Assembly: GCA_019420325.1 (NCBI GenBank)
Contig: JAHZHK010000001.1
Location: 1 to 61,860 of the forward strand
Origin: Coriobacteriaceae bacterium
Lineage (GTDB): Bacteria > Actinomycetota > Coriobacteriia > Coriobacteriales > UMGS124
DNA: 61,860 bases
Direction: 5' to 3'
Below the pieces are notes generated by a model, which worked only from the letters and a program-made list of their open reading frames with translations, had not been told where the DNA came from and made no database searches. Shown here in pieces: positions 18,806-27,634 of this stretch. A program made the translations under genes and the position numbers. Each line of letters starts with the position of its first letter. Within the stretch, counting starts at the first letter, position 1.

Positions 18806-20599
18806 CTACCTCGTCAGCTCCGCCAGCTCGTCGATGAGCTCGCCGAAATACGCGAGCGCCTCGTCCACCGGTGCCGGCGTCGCCATGTCCACGCCCGCCC
18901 CGCGCAGAAGCTCGATGGGGGGCTTGGAGCAGCCGCCCGACAGGAATCCCAGGTAATCGGCCACGGCAGGGGCACCTTCGTTGAGGATGCGCTGCGACAG
19001 GGCGATGGCGGCCGCGTAGCCCGTGGCGTACTGGTAGACGTAGTAGTCGTAGTAGAAGTGCGGGATGCGCGCCCACTCCAGGGCAATTTGGTTGTCCACG
19101 ACCATCTCGGGCCCAAAGTAGTCCTCGTTGAGCTTGCGGTACAGCGCGCTCAGTGCTTCGGCGGTGAGGCCCTCGCCACGTGCGTTCATGCGGCCTGCCT
19201 CCAGCTCGAACTCGGCAAACATGCACTGGCGGTAGATGGTGCCCTTGAACTGCTCGAGGTGATGGTCGAGCAGGTAAGCGCGCTCGGCGTCGCTTTGCGT
19301 GTGCTCGAGCATGTAGCGCATGAGGAGCGCCTCGTTGCAGGTGGAAGCCACCTCGGCCACGAAGATGGGGTAGTCCGAGTAGCGTGCGGGCTGGTGCGAG
19401 CAGCTCAGGTAGGTATGCACCGAGTGACCCATCTCATGCACGAGCGTGAACACGTCGTCGAGCGTGCCCTGGAAGTTCAGAAGGATGACGGGCTGCATGC
19501 CGTATCCGCCGGCCGAGTAGGCGCCGCTGCGCTTACCGGGGTTTTCGTACACGTCGACCCAGCGGCTTTCCAGACCGTGGCGCACGATGGCGAGGTAGTC
19601 CTCGCCCATGGGCTCAAGCGCGCGCAGGATGAGGTCGCAGGCCTCCTCGTAGGTGAACTTCATCTCGAAGTTGCTCACCATGGGCACATAGACGTCCCAG
19701 AAGTGCAGCTCGTCTACGCCGAGCAGACGTTTGCGCAGGCCAACGTAGCTGTGCATGGCGCCCAGGTTGCGCCGTACCGCGTTGATGAGGTTGGTGCAGA
19801 CCTCTTCGGGCACCTCGTTGGCGTCGAGTGCCGCCTGCATGCTCGAGTCGTAGTGCCGTGCGTCGCTGAAGAACTTGAGCTGCTTGACCTGGGAAGCGAG
19901 CATGGCGGCAGCAGTGTTCTTGAACTGGTCGTACACCCCGTAGAGGCTCTCATAGGCGCCCTGGCGAAGGGTGCGGTCGCCGCTTCGCTCGAGCGGCACG
20001 AACGTGCCGTGCGTCACCTGATGGCGCGCGCCCGTGCTGTCGAGCGCCTCGGGGAACGTCAGGTCGGCGTCGCTGAACATGCTGAAGACATTTTCCGGCT
20101 GGCGTGCGATTTCTCCGGCGCTGGCAAGCAGGGCTTCCTCGGCGCTCGAGAGCGTGTGGGAGCGGCGGGCGAGCACGCGCTCGATGGCGCGCCTCCAGCC
20201 CTCGAGCGCGGGCTTGTCGGCATAGAAGCCCTCCACGCGGGCCTCCTCGCAGGCGAGCAGTTCTGCCTCAAACCAAGAGGTCGCCGAGGAGACCTGCACG
20301 CAAAGCGTTGTCACGCGCGCACAGAAGTCCTGGTAGAGGGCGACACGCGTATCCTCGTCGCACTTACGCTCGGCATAGTTGGCAAGCCGTGCAAGCTCGG
20401 TGTTGCATGCGTCCTGCTCTTCCAGGAAGGCAAGAAGGGCCTTGGCGCTTTCGCATGCGAGTCCGCGGAAGCGCACCAGCCGCTGAGGCATGTCTTGGGC
20501 GAGCTGCAAGGCGTTGAGGAAGTCCTCGTCGCTTGCGTACATGCTCGACAGGTCCCAAGTGTAGTGTTCGGGCACTTGTGAACGTTCTTTGACTTCCAT
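18806..20599 (-). CDS. pepF: Oligoendopeptidase F (M3 family)
   Basis: A 597-aa zinc metallopeptidase that cuts short peptides in the cytoplasm. The active-site helix TLVHEMGHSVHTYLS (HExxH) is followed by the downstream Glu in FVAEVASTCNEALLM. Other family-typical stretches are EHYTWDLSSMYASDEDF at the N-terminus and FEFELEAGRM-like FAEFELEAGRMNARGEG late in the chain. ATG at 20599 with AAAGGATGG upstream is preferred over a start 75 bases earlier, because family members begin right at this point. It is divergent from the HD-GYP gene. Confidence 0.93.
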   Translation of the reverse strand: MEVKERSQVPEHYTWDLSSMYASDEDFLNALQLAQDMPQRLVRFRGLACESAKALLAFLEEQDACNTELARLANYAERKCDEDTRVALYQDFCARVTTLCVQVSSATSWFEAELLACEEARVEGFYADKPALEGWRRAIERVLARRSHTLSSAEEALLASAGEIARQPENVFSMFSDADLTFPEALDSTGARHQVTHGTFVPLERSGDRTLRQGAYESLYGVYDQFKNTAAAMLASQVKQLKFFSDARHYDSSMQAALDANEVPEEVCTNLINAVRRNLGAMHSYVGLRKRLLGVDELHFWDVYVPMVSNFEMKFTYEEACDLILRALEPMGEDYLAIVRHGLESRWVDVYENPGKRSGAYSAGGYGMQPVILLNFQGTLDDVFTLVHEMGHSVHTYLSCSHQPARYSDYPIFVAEVASTCNEALLMRYMLEHTQSDAERAYLLDHHLEQFKGTIYRQCMFAEFELEAGRMNARGEGLTAEALSALYRKLNEDYFGPEMVVDNQIALEWARIPHFYYDYYVYQYATGYAAAIALSQRILNEGAPAVADYLGFLSGGCSKPPIELLRGAGVDMATPAPVDEALAYFGELIDELAELTR

Positions 20600-20676
20600 G
20601 CGCGGTAACCATCCTTTTAAAAATCGATGCCAAACTCTATGCCTTATACGTGGCTCAGAGTATGGCACAGTCATCT

Positions 20677-20735
20677 ATGGTTCTTACGAGTACACCTTAT
20701 AAAACTTTTCTGTTCAGCGTTTAAGTTAGAACCAT
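20677..20735. promoter_or_regulatory. Inverted repeat in the pepF/HD-GYP divergent promoter region
   Basis: ATGGTTCT (20677-20684) is repeated inverted as AGAACCAT (20728-20735), with AT-rich sequence and a TTATAA element between them. The position between two divergent starts suits a regulator site or paired half-sites; the binding protein is unknown. Confidence 0.4.
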
Positions 20736-20789
20736 GTTACTAAAATGAGCAACGCATTGTTTCCGCAGGCGAGTTGGGAAGAGGGCGAG

Positions 20790-21491
20790 ATGGACGCTTG
20801 TCTGAACCTGTGTGCATCGGCTGAGCTGCTGCACGACCTTGTGCAGGGCATCGTCTCGGCGCTCGAGGCGCGCGACCCACATACGGCCGAGCACTCGCTG
20901 CGCGTGGGCGACATGGTGGAGCAGACCTGTCTGGCCATGGGCCTGCCTGCCGAGCAGGTGATGTCCATCCACATGGCGGCTCACGTCCACGACATCGGCA
21001 AGATTGCCATTCCCGATTCCATCTTGCTCAAGAAGGGGCGCAGAACTCCCGAGGAGCATGCCGTGATGCGCGACCACGCGCGTATGGGCGCCGAGATTCT
21101 GGGGCGCTGCGCGAGCCTGGAGCCCATCGCCCTTATCGTGCGCCATCACCACGAGCGCTGGGATGGCCAAGGCTATCCCGATGGTCTGGCCGGCACCGAC
21201 ATTCCCTTGGGCTCGCGCATTATCGCCGTGTGCGACTCTATTGACTCCATGCTGGGCAAGCGTCTTTCTTCCAAGCGAAAGACGCAGGAAGAATGTCGCG
21301 AGCAGATTGAGCAGGGGGCGGGTGCCGCCTACGACCCCGACATCGCGCTGTTCGTGGTTGCCCATTGGGACCAGATCGTGGGCGGCATCGATTTTCATGA
21401 CTCGGCCGATTTCGACACGCTCGAGGTGTGTCCGGGACGGGCGCTTCGCTGCTCTGTGCCCGCTGGACGCACCCTTGAGCTCACGGCTTAG
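20790..21491 (+). CDS. HD-GYP domain phosphohydrolase
   Basis: A 233-aa protein that is essentially one HD-GYP domain: EARDPHTAEHSLRVGDM, HVHDIGKIAIPDSILLK (HD), LIVRHHHERWDGQGYPDGLAG (GYP, here GQGYPDG) and AVCDSIDSML. Such enzymes hydrolyse cyclic di-GMP or related nucleotides, or act as general phosphohydrolases. There is no receiver or sensor domain. ATG at 20790 has GGAAGAGGG just upstream; an in-frame ATG at 20745 lacks a ribosome site. The C-terminal 50 residues are outside the domain. Confidence 0.88.
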   Translation: MDACLNLCASAELLHDLVQGIVSALEARDPHTAEHSLRVGDMVEQTCLAMGLPAEQVMSIHMAAHVHDIGKIAIPDSILLKKGRRTPEEHAVMRDHARMGAEILGRCASLEPIALIVRHHHERWDGQGYPDGLAGTDIPLGSRIIAVCDSIDSMLGKRLSSKRKTQEECREQIEQGAGAAYDPDIALFVVAHWDQIVGGIDFHDSADFDTLEVCPGRALRCSVPAGRTLELTA

Positions 21492-21574
21492 GGCGTCGCG
21501 CGCCCCAGGGCCTTAAACCAGTTGTCCAGCGTCCATAAGGGGCGTTGCATATCAAGAGAGGAAGGTTTTGCATC

Positions 21575-21838
21575 ATGGCATTCGAGAAGATCAAGAAGTG
21601 GGGCTCGAAGCATCACAACGGCCTGCTCGTTGCAGGTGGTTTCGTCCTGGGTACCGCCGGCGTGAAGGCCGTCACCTCCCAGACCGCCAAGAAGGGCTAC
21701 GTCAAGGTCGTTGCCTCCGGCATGCGTGCCAAGAACGCCTATCTCGACATCTGCGAGCAGGCAAAGGCCGAGGTGGACGACATTGTGGCTGAGGCCAGCT
21801 ACATCACCACGGAAGACGCCGCCAAGGCCAACGCCTAG
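21575..21838 (+). CDS. DUF6110-like small membrane protein, partner of the metal ATPase
   Basis: An 87-aa protein starting at ATG 21575 after GAGGAAGG. One N-terminal membrane helix (GLLVAGGFVLGTAGVKAV) is followed by a helical tail with paired charges (AKAEVDDIVAEA). It lies 17 bases before the P1B-type ATPase. The shape, a TM helix then an Ala-rich helix ending in ...DDIVAEA, matches the DUF6110 group in anaerobes and is reminiscent of the mycobacterial PacL chaperones (DUF1490) of P1B ATPases. A role in stabilising or feeding the pump is inferred from context. Confidence 0.7.
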   Translation: MAFEKIKKWGSKHHNGLLVAGGFVLGTAGVKAVTSQTAKKGYVKVVASGMRAKNAYLDICEQAKAEVDDIVAEASYITTEDAAKANA

Positions 21839-21855
21839 CGCACAAAGGAAGACTC

Positions 21856-23985
21856 ATGGACTTCGCACCTGTCAAAGAACTTCCGGGACGCGTGCGCGTC
21901 AAGCTGCGCGGCCCGGTTCCCGAGGGTGACGTTTCCGCCCTCGAGCAGGTGGTTCGGGCTTGTCCGGACGTCACGAAGGCGACGGTCTACCCGCGCAACG
22001 GTGAGGTGGCGATAAGCTACGCCGCCGGCGAGGGGGCCAAGGAGCGCGTGTTCTGCCACCTCGTGGGCATCAAGGCCGCCGATGTCGAGGCGGCCCGTGA
22101 GCTTGCGGCCTACGACCCTTCGACCCAGACGCGCGCCCTCGTGCGGGACATCCTGTGGCTGGTGGGCTCCCACTATGCCCGCAGGTGGTTCCTGCCTGCC
22201 CCCTTGCGCACTGCCTGGACCGTTTGGAGCTATCGGCACTTCCTCGCCGCCGCGCTTGACTCGCTTGCGCACGGCAGGCTCGACGTGCCCGTGCTCGACG
22301 CCGCCGCCATCGGCATGGCCTTCATCTGCAAGGATCCCAAAACCGCCTCGTCCACGATGTTCTTGCTCAACCTTGGCGAGACGCTCGAGGAATACACCCG
22401 CGCCCGTTCGCAGGGCGAGCTCATTCGCTCGCTTCTCGACGCGCCTGAGACGGCCCAGCTCATCGACGGCGAGCGCGAGGTCGGCGTTCCCACCACGTCA
22501 CTTGTCGAGGGCGACCTCGTCGTCATCCGCACGGGCATGCCCGTCAGCGTCGACGGCACGGTCGAGGCGGGCTGCGCGATGGTCAACCAGGCGGCGCTTA
22601 CCGGCGAGCCCCTCGCCGTGGAGCGCACGGTGGGCGACGATGTGTTTGCAGGCACCGCAGTTGAGTCGGGCGAGATCTTTGTGCGGGTGCACTCCGGCAC
22701 CGGCGAGACGCGCCTGCGTTCCATCGTGAGCCTCGTCGAGCAGTCCGAAGCCCTCAAGGCGGGCGTGCAGACACGCCGCGAGACGCTTGCCAACAAGATC
22801 GTCCCGTGGAACTTCCTGCTTGCCGGCATTGTCGCCATCACCACAAAGAGCCTGGTGAAGACGGCTGCATCCATGATGGTGGACTACTCGTGCGCCCTCA
22901 AGCTCACGGGTTCCATCGCCGTGCTTTCGGCCATGAACCAAAGTGTGCGCGAGGGCTTCATGGTCAAGGGCTCCAAGTACTTCGAGGCCATGGCCAATGC
23001 CGACACCATCGTCTTCGACAAGACGGGCACCCTCACCAACGCCGAACCCCAGGTCGCCGGCGTGCTTGCCTTCGACGGCTGGGACGAGACGGAGGTGCTG
23101 CGCTTCTCGGCCTGCCTGGAGGAGCATTTCCCGCATCCCGTTGCTCGCGCTGTGGTGAACGCCGCCGCCGCACGCAACCTGCAGCATCGCGAGCGCCATG
23201 CCGAGGTCGAGTACATCGTGGCCCACGGTATTGCCAGCTCGCTCGACGGCAAGCGCTGCGTCATTGGCAGCGAGCACTTTGTCGTCGAGGACGAGGGAGT
23301 CGTCATCGATGAGGCGGCCCATGCCCGCATCATCGAGGCGTTCGGCGCAATATCCTCGCTTTACCTGGCGGTGGACGGCAAGCTCGTGGGCGTCATCGGC
23401 ATCCATGACCCCATCAAGCTGGGCGTTCCTGAGGCTGTGGCGCAGCTGCGCCGTCTGGGCTTCAGGCACATCGTCATGCTCACCGGCGACAACGAGCGCG
23501 CAGCTGCGCCTGTGGCCGCTCAGGCGGGCATCACCGAGTTCTGCGCAAACATGCTTCCCGAACAGAAGCACTCATATATAGAGAAGCTTAAAAACGAGGG
23601 CAGGCGTGTGGTGATGGTGGGCGACGGCGTGAACGACTCGCCGGCGCTCTCCTTGGCCGACGTGGGCATCGCCATGGCTATGGGTACCGCCATTGCCAAG
23701 GAGGTCGCCGACATCACGCTCACCGAGGCGGACCTGGCGAGCATTGTGCGCCTGCGTCAGTTGTCGCGCGACCTCATGGATCGCATGGACCTGCAATTCC
23801 GCGAGGTCATGACGTTCAACACGGGGCTTTTGGCGCTTGGTATCGCCGGCATCATTGCCCCTGCGACCTCGGGACTTTTGCACAATGGCTCGACCATTCT
23901 GTTCGCAGCCCAGAGTGCCCGCACGTACCGGCTCGACGCCGCCGAGGTCGTCGAGGCCCAGGACGTGGAGGTTGTCGAGGGTTAA
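21856..23985 (+). CDS. Heavy-metal P1B-type ATPase
   Basis: A 709-aa membrane pump. It has LTGEP (actuator), DKTGTLTN (phosphorylation Asp), HPVARAVV (the P1B-specific HP), MLTGDN and GDGVNDSPALSLADVG (hinge). The N-terminal 70 residues have the fold-like pattern of a metal-binding domain but no CxxC. The intramembrane metal site, usually CPC/SPC/CPH, reads DYSCALKLTG here, an SCA form. This does not match the classic copper, zinc or cobalt classes, so the metal is uncertain (Mn, Zn and Fe are all possible). It is probably co-transcribed with the DUF6110-like gene. A strong terminator follows. Confidence 0.92.
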   Translation: MDFAPVKELPGRVRVKLRGPVPEGDVSALEQVVRACPDVTKATVYPRNGEVAISYAAGEGAKERVFCHLVGIKAADVEAARELAAYDPSTQTRALVRDILWLVGSHYARRWFLPAPLRTAWTVWSYRHFLAAALDSLAHGRLDVPVLDAAAIGMAFICKDPKTASSTMFLLNLGETLEEYTRARSQGELIRSLLDAPETAQLIDGEREVGVPTTSLVEGDLVVIRTGMPVSVDGTVEAGCAMVNQAALTGEPLAVERTVGDDVFAGTAVESGEIFVRVHSGTGETRLRSIVSLVEQSEALKAGVQTRRETLANKIVPWNFLLAGIVAITTKSLVKTAASMMVDYSCALKLTGSIAVLSAMNQSVREGFMVKGSKYFEAMANADTIVFDKTGTLTNAEPQVAGVLAFDGWDETEVLRFSACLEEHFPHPVARAVVNAAAARNLQHRERHAEVEYIVAHGIASSLDGKRCVIGSEHFVVEDEGVVIDEAAHARIIEAFGAISSLYLAVDGKLVGVIGIHDPIKLGVPEAVAQLRRLGFRHIVMLTGDNERAAAPVAAQAGITEFCANMLPEQKHSYIEKLKNEGRRVVMVGDGVNDSPALSLADVGIAMAMGTAIAKEVADITLTEADLASIVRLRQLSRDLMDRMDLQFREVMTFNTGLLALGIAGIIAPATSGLLHNGSTILFAAQSARTYRLDAAEVVEAQDVEVVEG

Positions 23986-24044
23986 GTACGTACCTGCGGT
24001 TGAAGCTAACCGCTGATGTTTCAAGGCGCTCTCATCTTTGTGTC

Positions 24045-24107
24045 AAAGGCGTTGCATGCCGCTGAAAGCCGTTCATGGTCATAGTCAGCGGGTGCAGCGC
24101 CTTTTTT
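24045..24107 (+). terminator. Rho-independent terminator after the P1B ATPase
   Basis: A long imperfect stem (left arm 24045-24064, AGGCGTTGCATGCCGCTGA; right arm 24085-24104, TCAGCGGGTGCAGCGCC) runs straight into six T residues. Confidence 0.8.
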
Positions 24108-24177
24108 GTCATTGTGCGCCGGGCGACTCGGGGGTATAAAAGGATGCCAGGGCAGAACGCGAAAGGGGATGTGGCAA

Positions 24178-24840
24178 ATGATGGGTCGTAAGGCGTTTAC
24201 GGTGGTCGCTTCGCTTGCATTGGCGGGGTGCCTGGTGGCAATCCCGCTGCTTGGCTGCCAAGACGCTTCAAACGCCACATCAAGTTCCTCCTCAAGCTCC
24301 TCCCAAGGGAAGGCCGTTGCGCAATCCGCGCCTTCTACCGGCGACGCTGCTCCCGCGCAGGAGAGCGCTCCCACGTTGCAGACAACCACGAGTGCCGTCA
24401 CCGTCCCCGTCGACTTTTTTGACATCCTCGGCATCTCTGAGCGCGGTCGTGAGAAGTTCCTCGAGCGCTTGGGCGCCACCGACATTGCGGCCCAGGATGA
24501 CGGCTCATATGTCGTGAGCCTTTCGAGCGAGGATTTTGCGGCGTTCGCCTCCCATGCCTACCAGGCAATTCAAGACAAAATCAAGTCGAGCACGACTGAC
24601 GGTACCTACACTGGTGTGACTTCGGTCGATTACGACGAGACGTTCGCCACCGTCGTGGTCGTGCTTGATTCCAAGACGATTCCCGACAGCGACGCCGGTC
24701 TTGCCACCAACCTGGGGCACGCCGCGAACCTCTACCAGCAGATTGCGGGCCTGCCTGTGAGCTGCGACGTCATCGTGATGAACTCCGAGGGCGAGACGCT
24801 TTCTGAGTCGATGTTCCCCGAGACGCCGGCAAAGGAGTAA
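24178..24840 (+). CDS. Putative lipoprotein of unknown function
   Basis: About 220 aa. The N-terminal signal MMGRKAFTVVASLALAGC continues to a lipobox, with LAGC or LLGC as candidate cleavage sites. A serine-rich low-complexity linker (eight or more Ser) then precedes a folded part of about 150 residues (VPVDFFDILGISERGREKFLERLG, DDGSYVVSLSSEDFAAF). ATG at 24178 is favoured because AAAGGGG lies nine bases ahead; ATG at 24169 is too close to it. I do not recognise the folded part. It is a single-gene unit between a terminator and a convergent gene. Confidence 0.7.
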   Translation: MMGRKAFTVVASLALAGCLVAIPLLGCQDASNATSSSSSSSSQGKAVAQSAPSTGDAAPAQESAPTLQTTTSAVTVPVDFFDILGISERGREKFLERLGATDIAAQDDGSYVVSLSSEDFAAFASHAYQAIQDKIKSSTTDGTYTGVTSVDYDETFATVVVVLDSKTIPDSDAGLATNLGHAANLYQQIAGLPVSCDVIVMNSEGETLSESMFPETPAKE

Positions 24841-24870
24841 CGCCTGCCTTGTCAGAAGCGCCTGCAAGCA

Positions 24871-24909
24871 AGAGGCCCCTGCGACACAATGCGCGTCGCG
24901 GGGGCCTCT
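24871..24909. terminator. Bidirectional hairpin between convergent genes
   Basis: A nearly perfect 15-bp stem, AGAGGCCCCTGCGAC (24871-24885) with GTCGCGGGGGCCTCT (24895-24909), lies between the lipoprotein gene and the convergent MetRS-like gene. There is no long T-run on either side. Confidence 0.6.
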
Positions 24910-24934
24910 GTCGTCTTGCCTTGCTGTGCAGGAA

Positions 24935-26944
24935 CTAGTACTGGGACTCGTGCTTGGAGAAGAAGTCGGTCCTGGAGGGCAGCTCACGCACCACATGCTC
25001 GCCAGGGGTCTCGCCGGCGGCAACGGTGAGCTCGTCGAGGCTCATGAAGGCGTAGTCCCAGCTGAAGAAGAGCTCCTCGTCAAACTGGAAGTAGTCGCGG
25101 ATCATCTCGCAGCCGGTGGGCACGCAGGGGTGCATGAGCAGGGCGGCCACACGCAGGGCCGCGAACGCGTCGCGCAGCGCCGCCTGCATGGCACTCGCCG
25201 TGGCAGCCTCGTCGTCCATGTTCTTGGCAGCCTTGCTCGCGTCGCTCCAGCGCTTGTTGGCGTCGCGGATGAAGTCGTCGGCCACGCGCAGGGCACCGGG
25301 GAAGTCGAGCACGTGCATCTTGCGCTCGAAGGCAAGCAGCGCCTTCTCGCAGGCGGCGCTGACCTCGGGGGCGCAGGCGCCGGCGGGCAGCTTGCCTGCG
25401 CAGTGCGAGGTCGCGCCGTAGAAGCACGAGCGCGCAAGGCGGTTGAAGACGTTCGTGAGCAGCGCGGACTCCTTGAGAGCAGGGTCGGCCATGCGGGGGT
25501 CTTCGCGCTTCTTGGGGTCGGGCTCATAGGGCTTGGGGGAGAAGCTCACGGGCTTGTCGCCCAAGCCAAGCGACAGCCAATGGGCGCGCAGCTGCTCGGG
25601 CGTGTAGTAATCGAGCAGGTCGAGCGCCATGGGGGGCTTCACGGCGCCGGAGCTGGAGGCCTTGGCGCCCATGAAGAGGATGTGGTAGTTGGCCACGGGC
25701 ACGCTCTGCTTGAGGCCCCAGCCCAGGGCGTCCCACAGGGCGGGCTGTGCCACGCAGTAGAAGTAGATGTTGTCCTGGCCGATGAACTGGAACTGGTCGC
25801 AGTCCTCGCTGCACCACCAGTCGTGCCAGTCATCGCTGGAGTAGCGACCGCCGCCGTTCTCGGCGTCGAGGTCGAGAACGGTCTGAGTGAATGAGATGGG
25901 CGCCCACAGGCTCTCGGGCCAGCACCAGGTGGTGAGGCCTTCCACGTCGTCCATGACGGGGGTGGGCACGCCCCACTCGATGTTGCCCGTGATGCGGAAG
26001 GGCAGCAGGGTCTTGCCCGTGCGGAAGCGCACGCCGGCGGCCACGAGGGCGTCGCGGGCCTCGTCGCGGGCCTGCCAGTCGGCAAACGTCAGGCTGCAGG
26101 CGCCCTTGCCGTCGGTCTCGGTCAGCTCGTGGGCGGGCAGCGTCGGCAGTGCGGCGTCGAGCGCCTCGCGCATGGGGGCGGTCACGTGGATGACGGGGGG
26201 CAGCAGCCACTCGGCGACCGTGGAGGTCACCACGGGGCGTACGCGCTCGTCGTCCTTCTGGCGCGTGACCTCGCTTGCGATGAAGTCATGCTTGGAGGGC
26301 AGGTCGAAGTACCAGTTGTCCACCGGGCGCAGTTCGGGGGTGGTGCCGGTGAGCTGCGAGACGGGGTTGATGAGCTCCTCGGGCTCGAACTGGTGGCCCA
26401 GGTCGCATTCGTCGGCGTAGGCCTTCTCGGACTTGCAGCCCTTCACGGGGCAGAAGCCCTTCACCTGGCGGCCGTTGAGGAATTGTCCCGCCTGCACGTC
26501 GTAGAACTGCTTGGTGGAGCGAAGCGACAGGGTGCCCGTCTCATGCAGGCGCTCCTCGATCTGGGCGGTGAGGGCGGCGTGGTGGCTCGCGGCGGGCTCA
26601 AGGGCGCTGCCGGCGAAGATGTCCAGTGAGATGTTGTAGGCCTCGAGCGCCTGCTTCTGGTGCTCGTGGTTCGTCTTCACGTAGTCGACGATCGTGCCCT
26701 CGTAGCCCTCCTCGGCGACCTTCTTGCGGTAGCCCTCCATGATGGGCGAGCCGTAGCAGTCGGTGCCCGACACGAACACGACGTTGGAGGCGCCGATGCG
26801 GTCGCGCAGGAAGCGCGCGTAGAAGTCGGCGGGCACGAAGACGCCCGAGATGTGGCCGAAGTGCAGGTCCTTGTTGCCATAGGGCATGCCGCTGGTCACG
26901 ACGGCGCGTTTAGGGAAATGGGGGCGCTCACAAGCGTTGGACAT
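24935..26944 (-). CDS. Methionyl-tRNA synthetase-like class I tRNA ligase
   Basis: A 669-aa class I synthetase-fold protein. It has the HIGH-type motif in PYGNKDLHFGHISG (residues 21-34) and FVSGTDCYGSPI, plus zinc-type cysteine pairs (GFCPVKGC...ADECDLGH). The KMSKS loop reads MGAKASSSGAVKPP, a weak match. The C-terminal helical region and the final about 100 residues fit an anticodon-binding bundle. ATG at 26944 has an AGG-rich site about 10 bases ahead; the in-frame start at 26995 is less likely. Whether it charges tRNA-Met or is a paralogue beside a normal MetG elsewhere cannot be decided from this window. Confidence 0.8.
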   Translation of the reverse strand: MSNACERPHFPKRAVVTSGMPYGNKDLHFGHISGVFVPADFYARFLRDRIGASNVVFVSGTDCYGSPIMEGYRKKVAEEGYEGTIVDYVKTNHEHQKQALEAYNISLDIFAGSALEPAASHHAALTAQIEERLHETGTLSLRSTKQFYDVQAGQFLNGRQVKGFCPVKGCKSEKAYADECDLGHQFEPEELINPVSQLTGTTPELRPVDNWYFDLPSKHDFIASEVTRQKDDERVRPVVTSTVAEWLLPPVIHVTAPMREALDAALPTLPAHELTETDGKGACSLTFADWQARDEARDALVAAGVRFRTGKTLLPFRITGNIEWGVPTPVMDDVEGLTTWCWPESLWAPISFTQTVLDLDAENGGGRYSSDDWHDWWCSEDCDQFQFIGQDNIYFYCVAQPALWDALGWGLKQSVPVANYHILFMGAKASSSGAVKPPMALDLLDYYTPEQLRAHWLSLGLGDKPVSFSPKPYEPDPKKREDPRMADPALKESALLTNVFNRLARSCFYGATSHCAGKLPAGACAPEVSAACEKALLAFERKMHVLDFPGALRVADDFIRDANKRWSDASKAAKNMDDEAATASAMQAALRDAFAALRVAALLMHPCVPTGCEMIRDYFQFDEELFFSWDYAFMSLDELTVAAGETPGEHVVRELPSRTDFFSKHESQY

Positions 26945-27046
26945 GAGGATGTTCCTGCCTTTTTGTCGTACGTCGGTCTTTTTCAAGTGAGGCAAGTATA
27001 GAGCCGCGAGGCGTCAATGGGGCGGCTCAAGGTGGCCTGCCCGCGC

Positions 27047-27364
27047 TTACTCCACGGTGCCGTAGGTGAGGCCCCAGCCGTGGGCGGTGACGATCGAGTT
27101 CATCTGGTCGCACAGGCGTGCCCTCGTGTAGGTGCCGGACGGCATGAGCGTGCAGACCTCCATGATGTCGTCGCACACGTCGCAGGCCTCGGCCAAAAGG
27201 ACAAGGTCCAGGCGGCTTGCCTGCTCTTTGCGGGCAAAGAGGGTGTTTACCAGGTCCTGCAACACGCCGTAGTCCTCGCTGCGCACGTTGATGGGGCCGC
27301 TGGGCGCCTTGGTCTCGTCGTGGCTGGGCAAAGTGGCGGCAAATGGGTTGAAGTCGTAGGACAA
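27047..27364 (-). CDS. Small conserved-looking protein of unknown function
   Basis: A 105-aa protein. The start is a TTG at 27364 with GGAGG seven bases ahead, the only good signal. The sequence (YDFNPFAATLPSHDETKAP, then YGVLQDLVNTLFARKEQASRLDLVLLAEACDVCDDIMEVC) is mostly helical with several Cys, and has no signal or membrane segment. I do not recognise a family. It sits about 100 bases upstream of the MetRS-like gene on the same strand. Confidence 0.6.
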   Translation of the reverse strand: MSYDFNPFAATLPSHDETKAPSGPINVRSEDYGVLQDLVNTLFARKEQASRLDLVLLAEACDVCDDIMEVCTLMPSGTYTRARLCDQMNSIVTAHGWGLTYGTVE

Positions 27365-27634
27365 AGGGGCCTCCGGGGGTGTGCGGCTGGTTTTGTGAAT
27401 CGCGCAGGCACACTATAGCGCATGCCGCGCCGGCCGCAGGGCCCGCCGTCTTGCACCACATGTCCTGCCCGTTGCGTAGATATCGGGCATTTCACGAGCG
27501 TGAAACGTGCGGCAGGCTATCATTTATGGTTGCAGCGAAACCGTCGGATTGTCGCGACAGGGGAGAAGCGGGGGCCTTGGGTCCCCGGTTCTGCGTCGCG
27601 CGCTCCGAACATGTCACAAACGAAGGGTGCCGCC

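Noticed and set aside
18779..20581. A 600-aa plus-strand frame over pepF
   Set aside because: The minus-strand pepF has the zinc site, length and start signals; the plus frame is its mirror.
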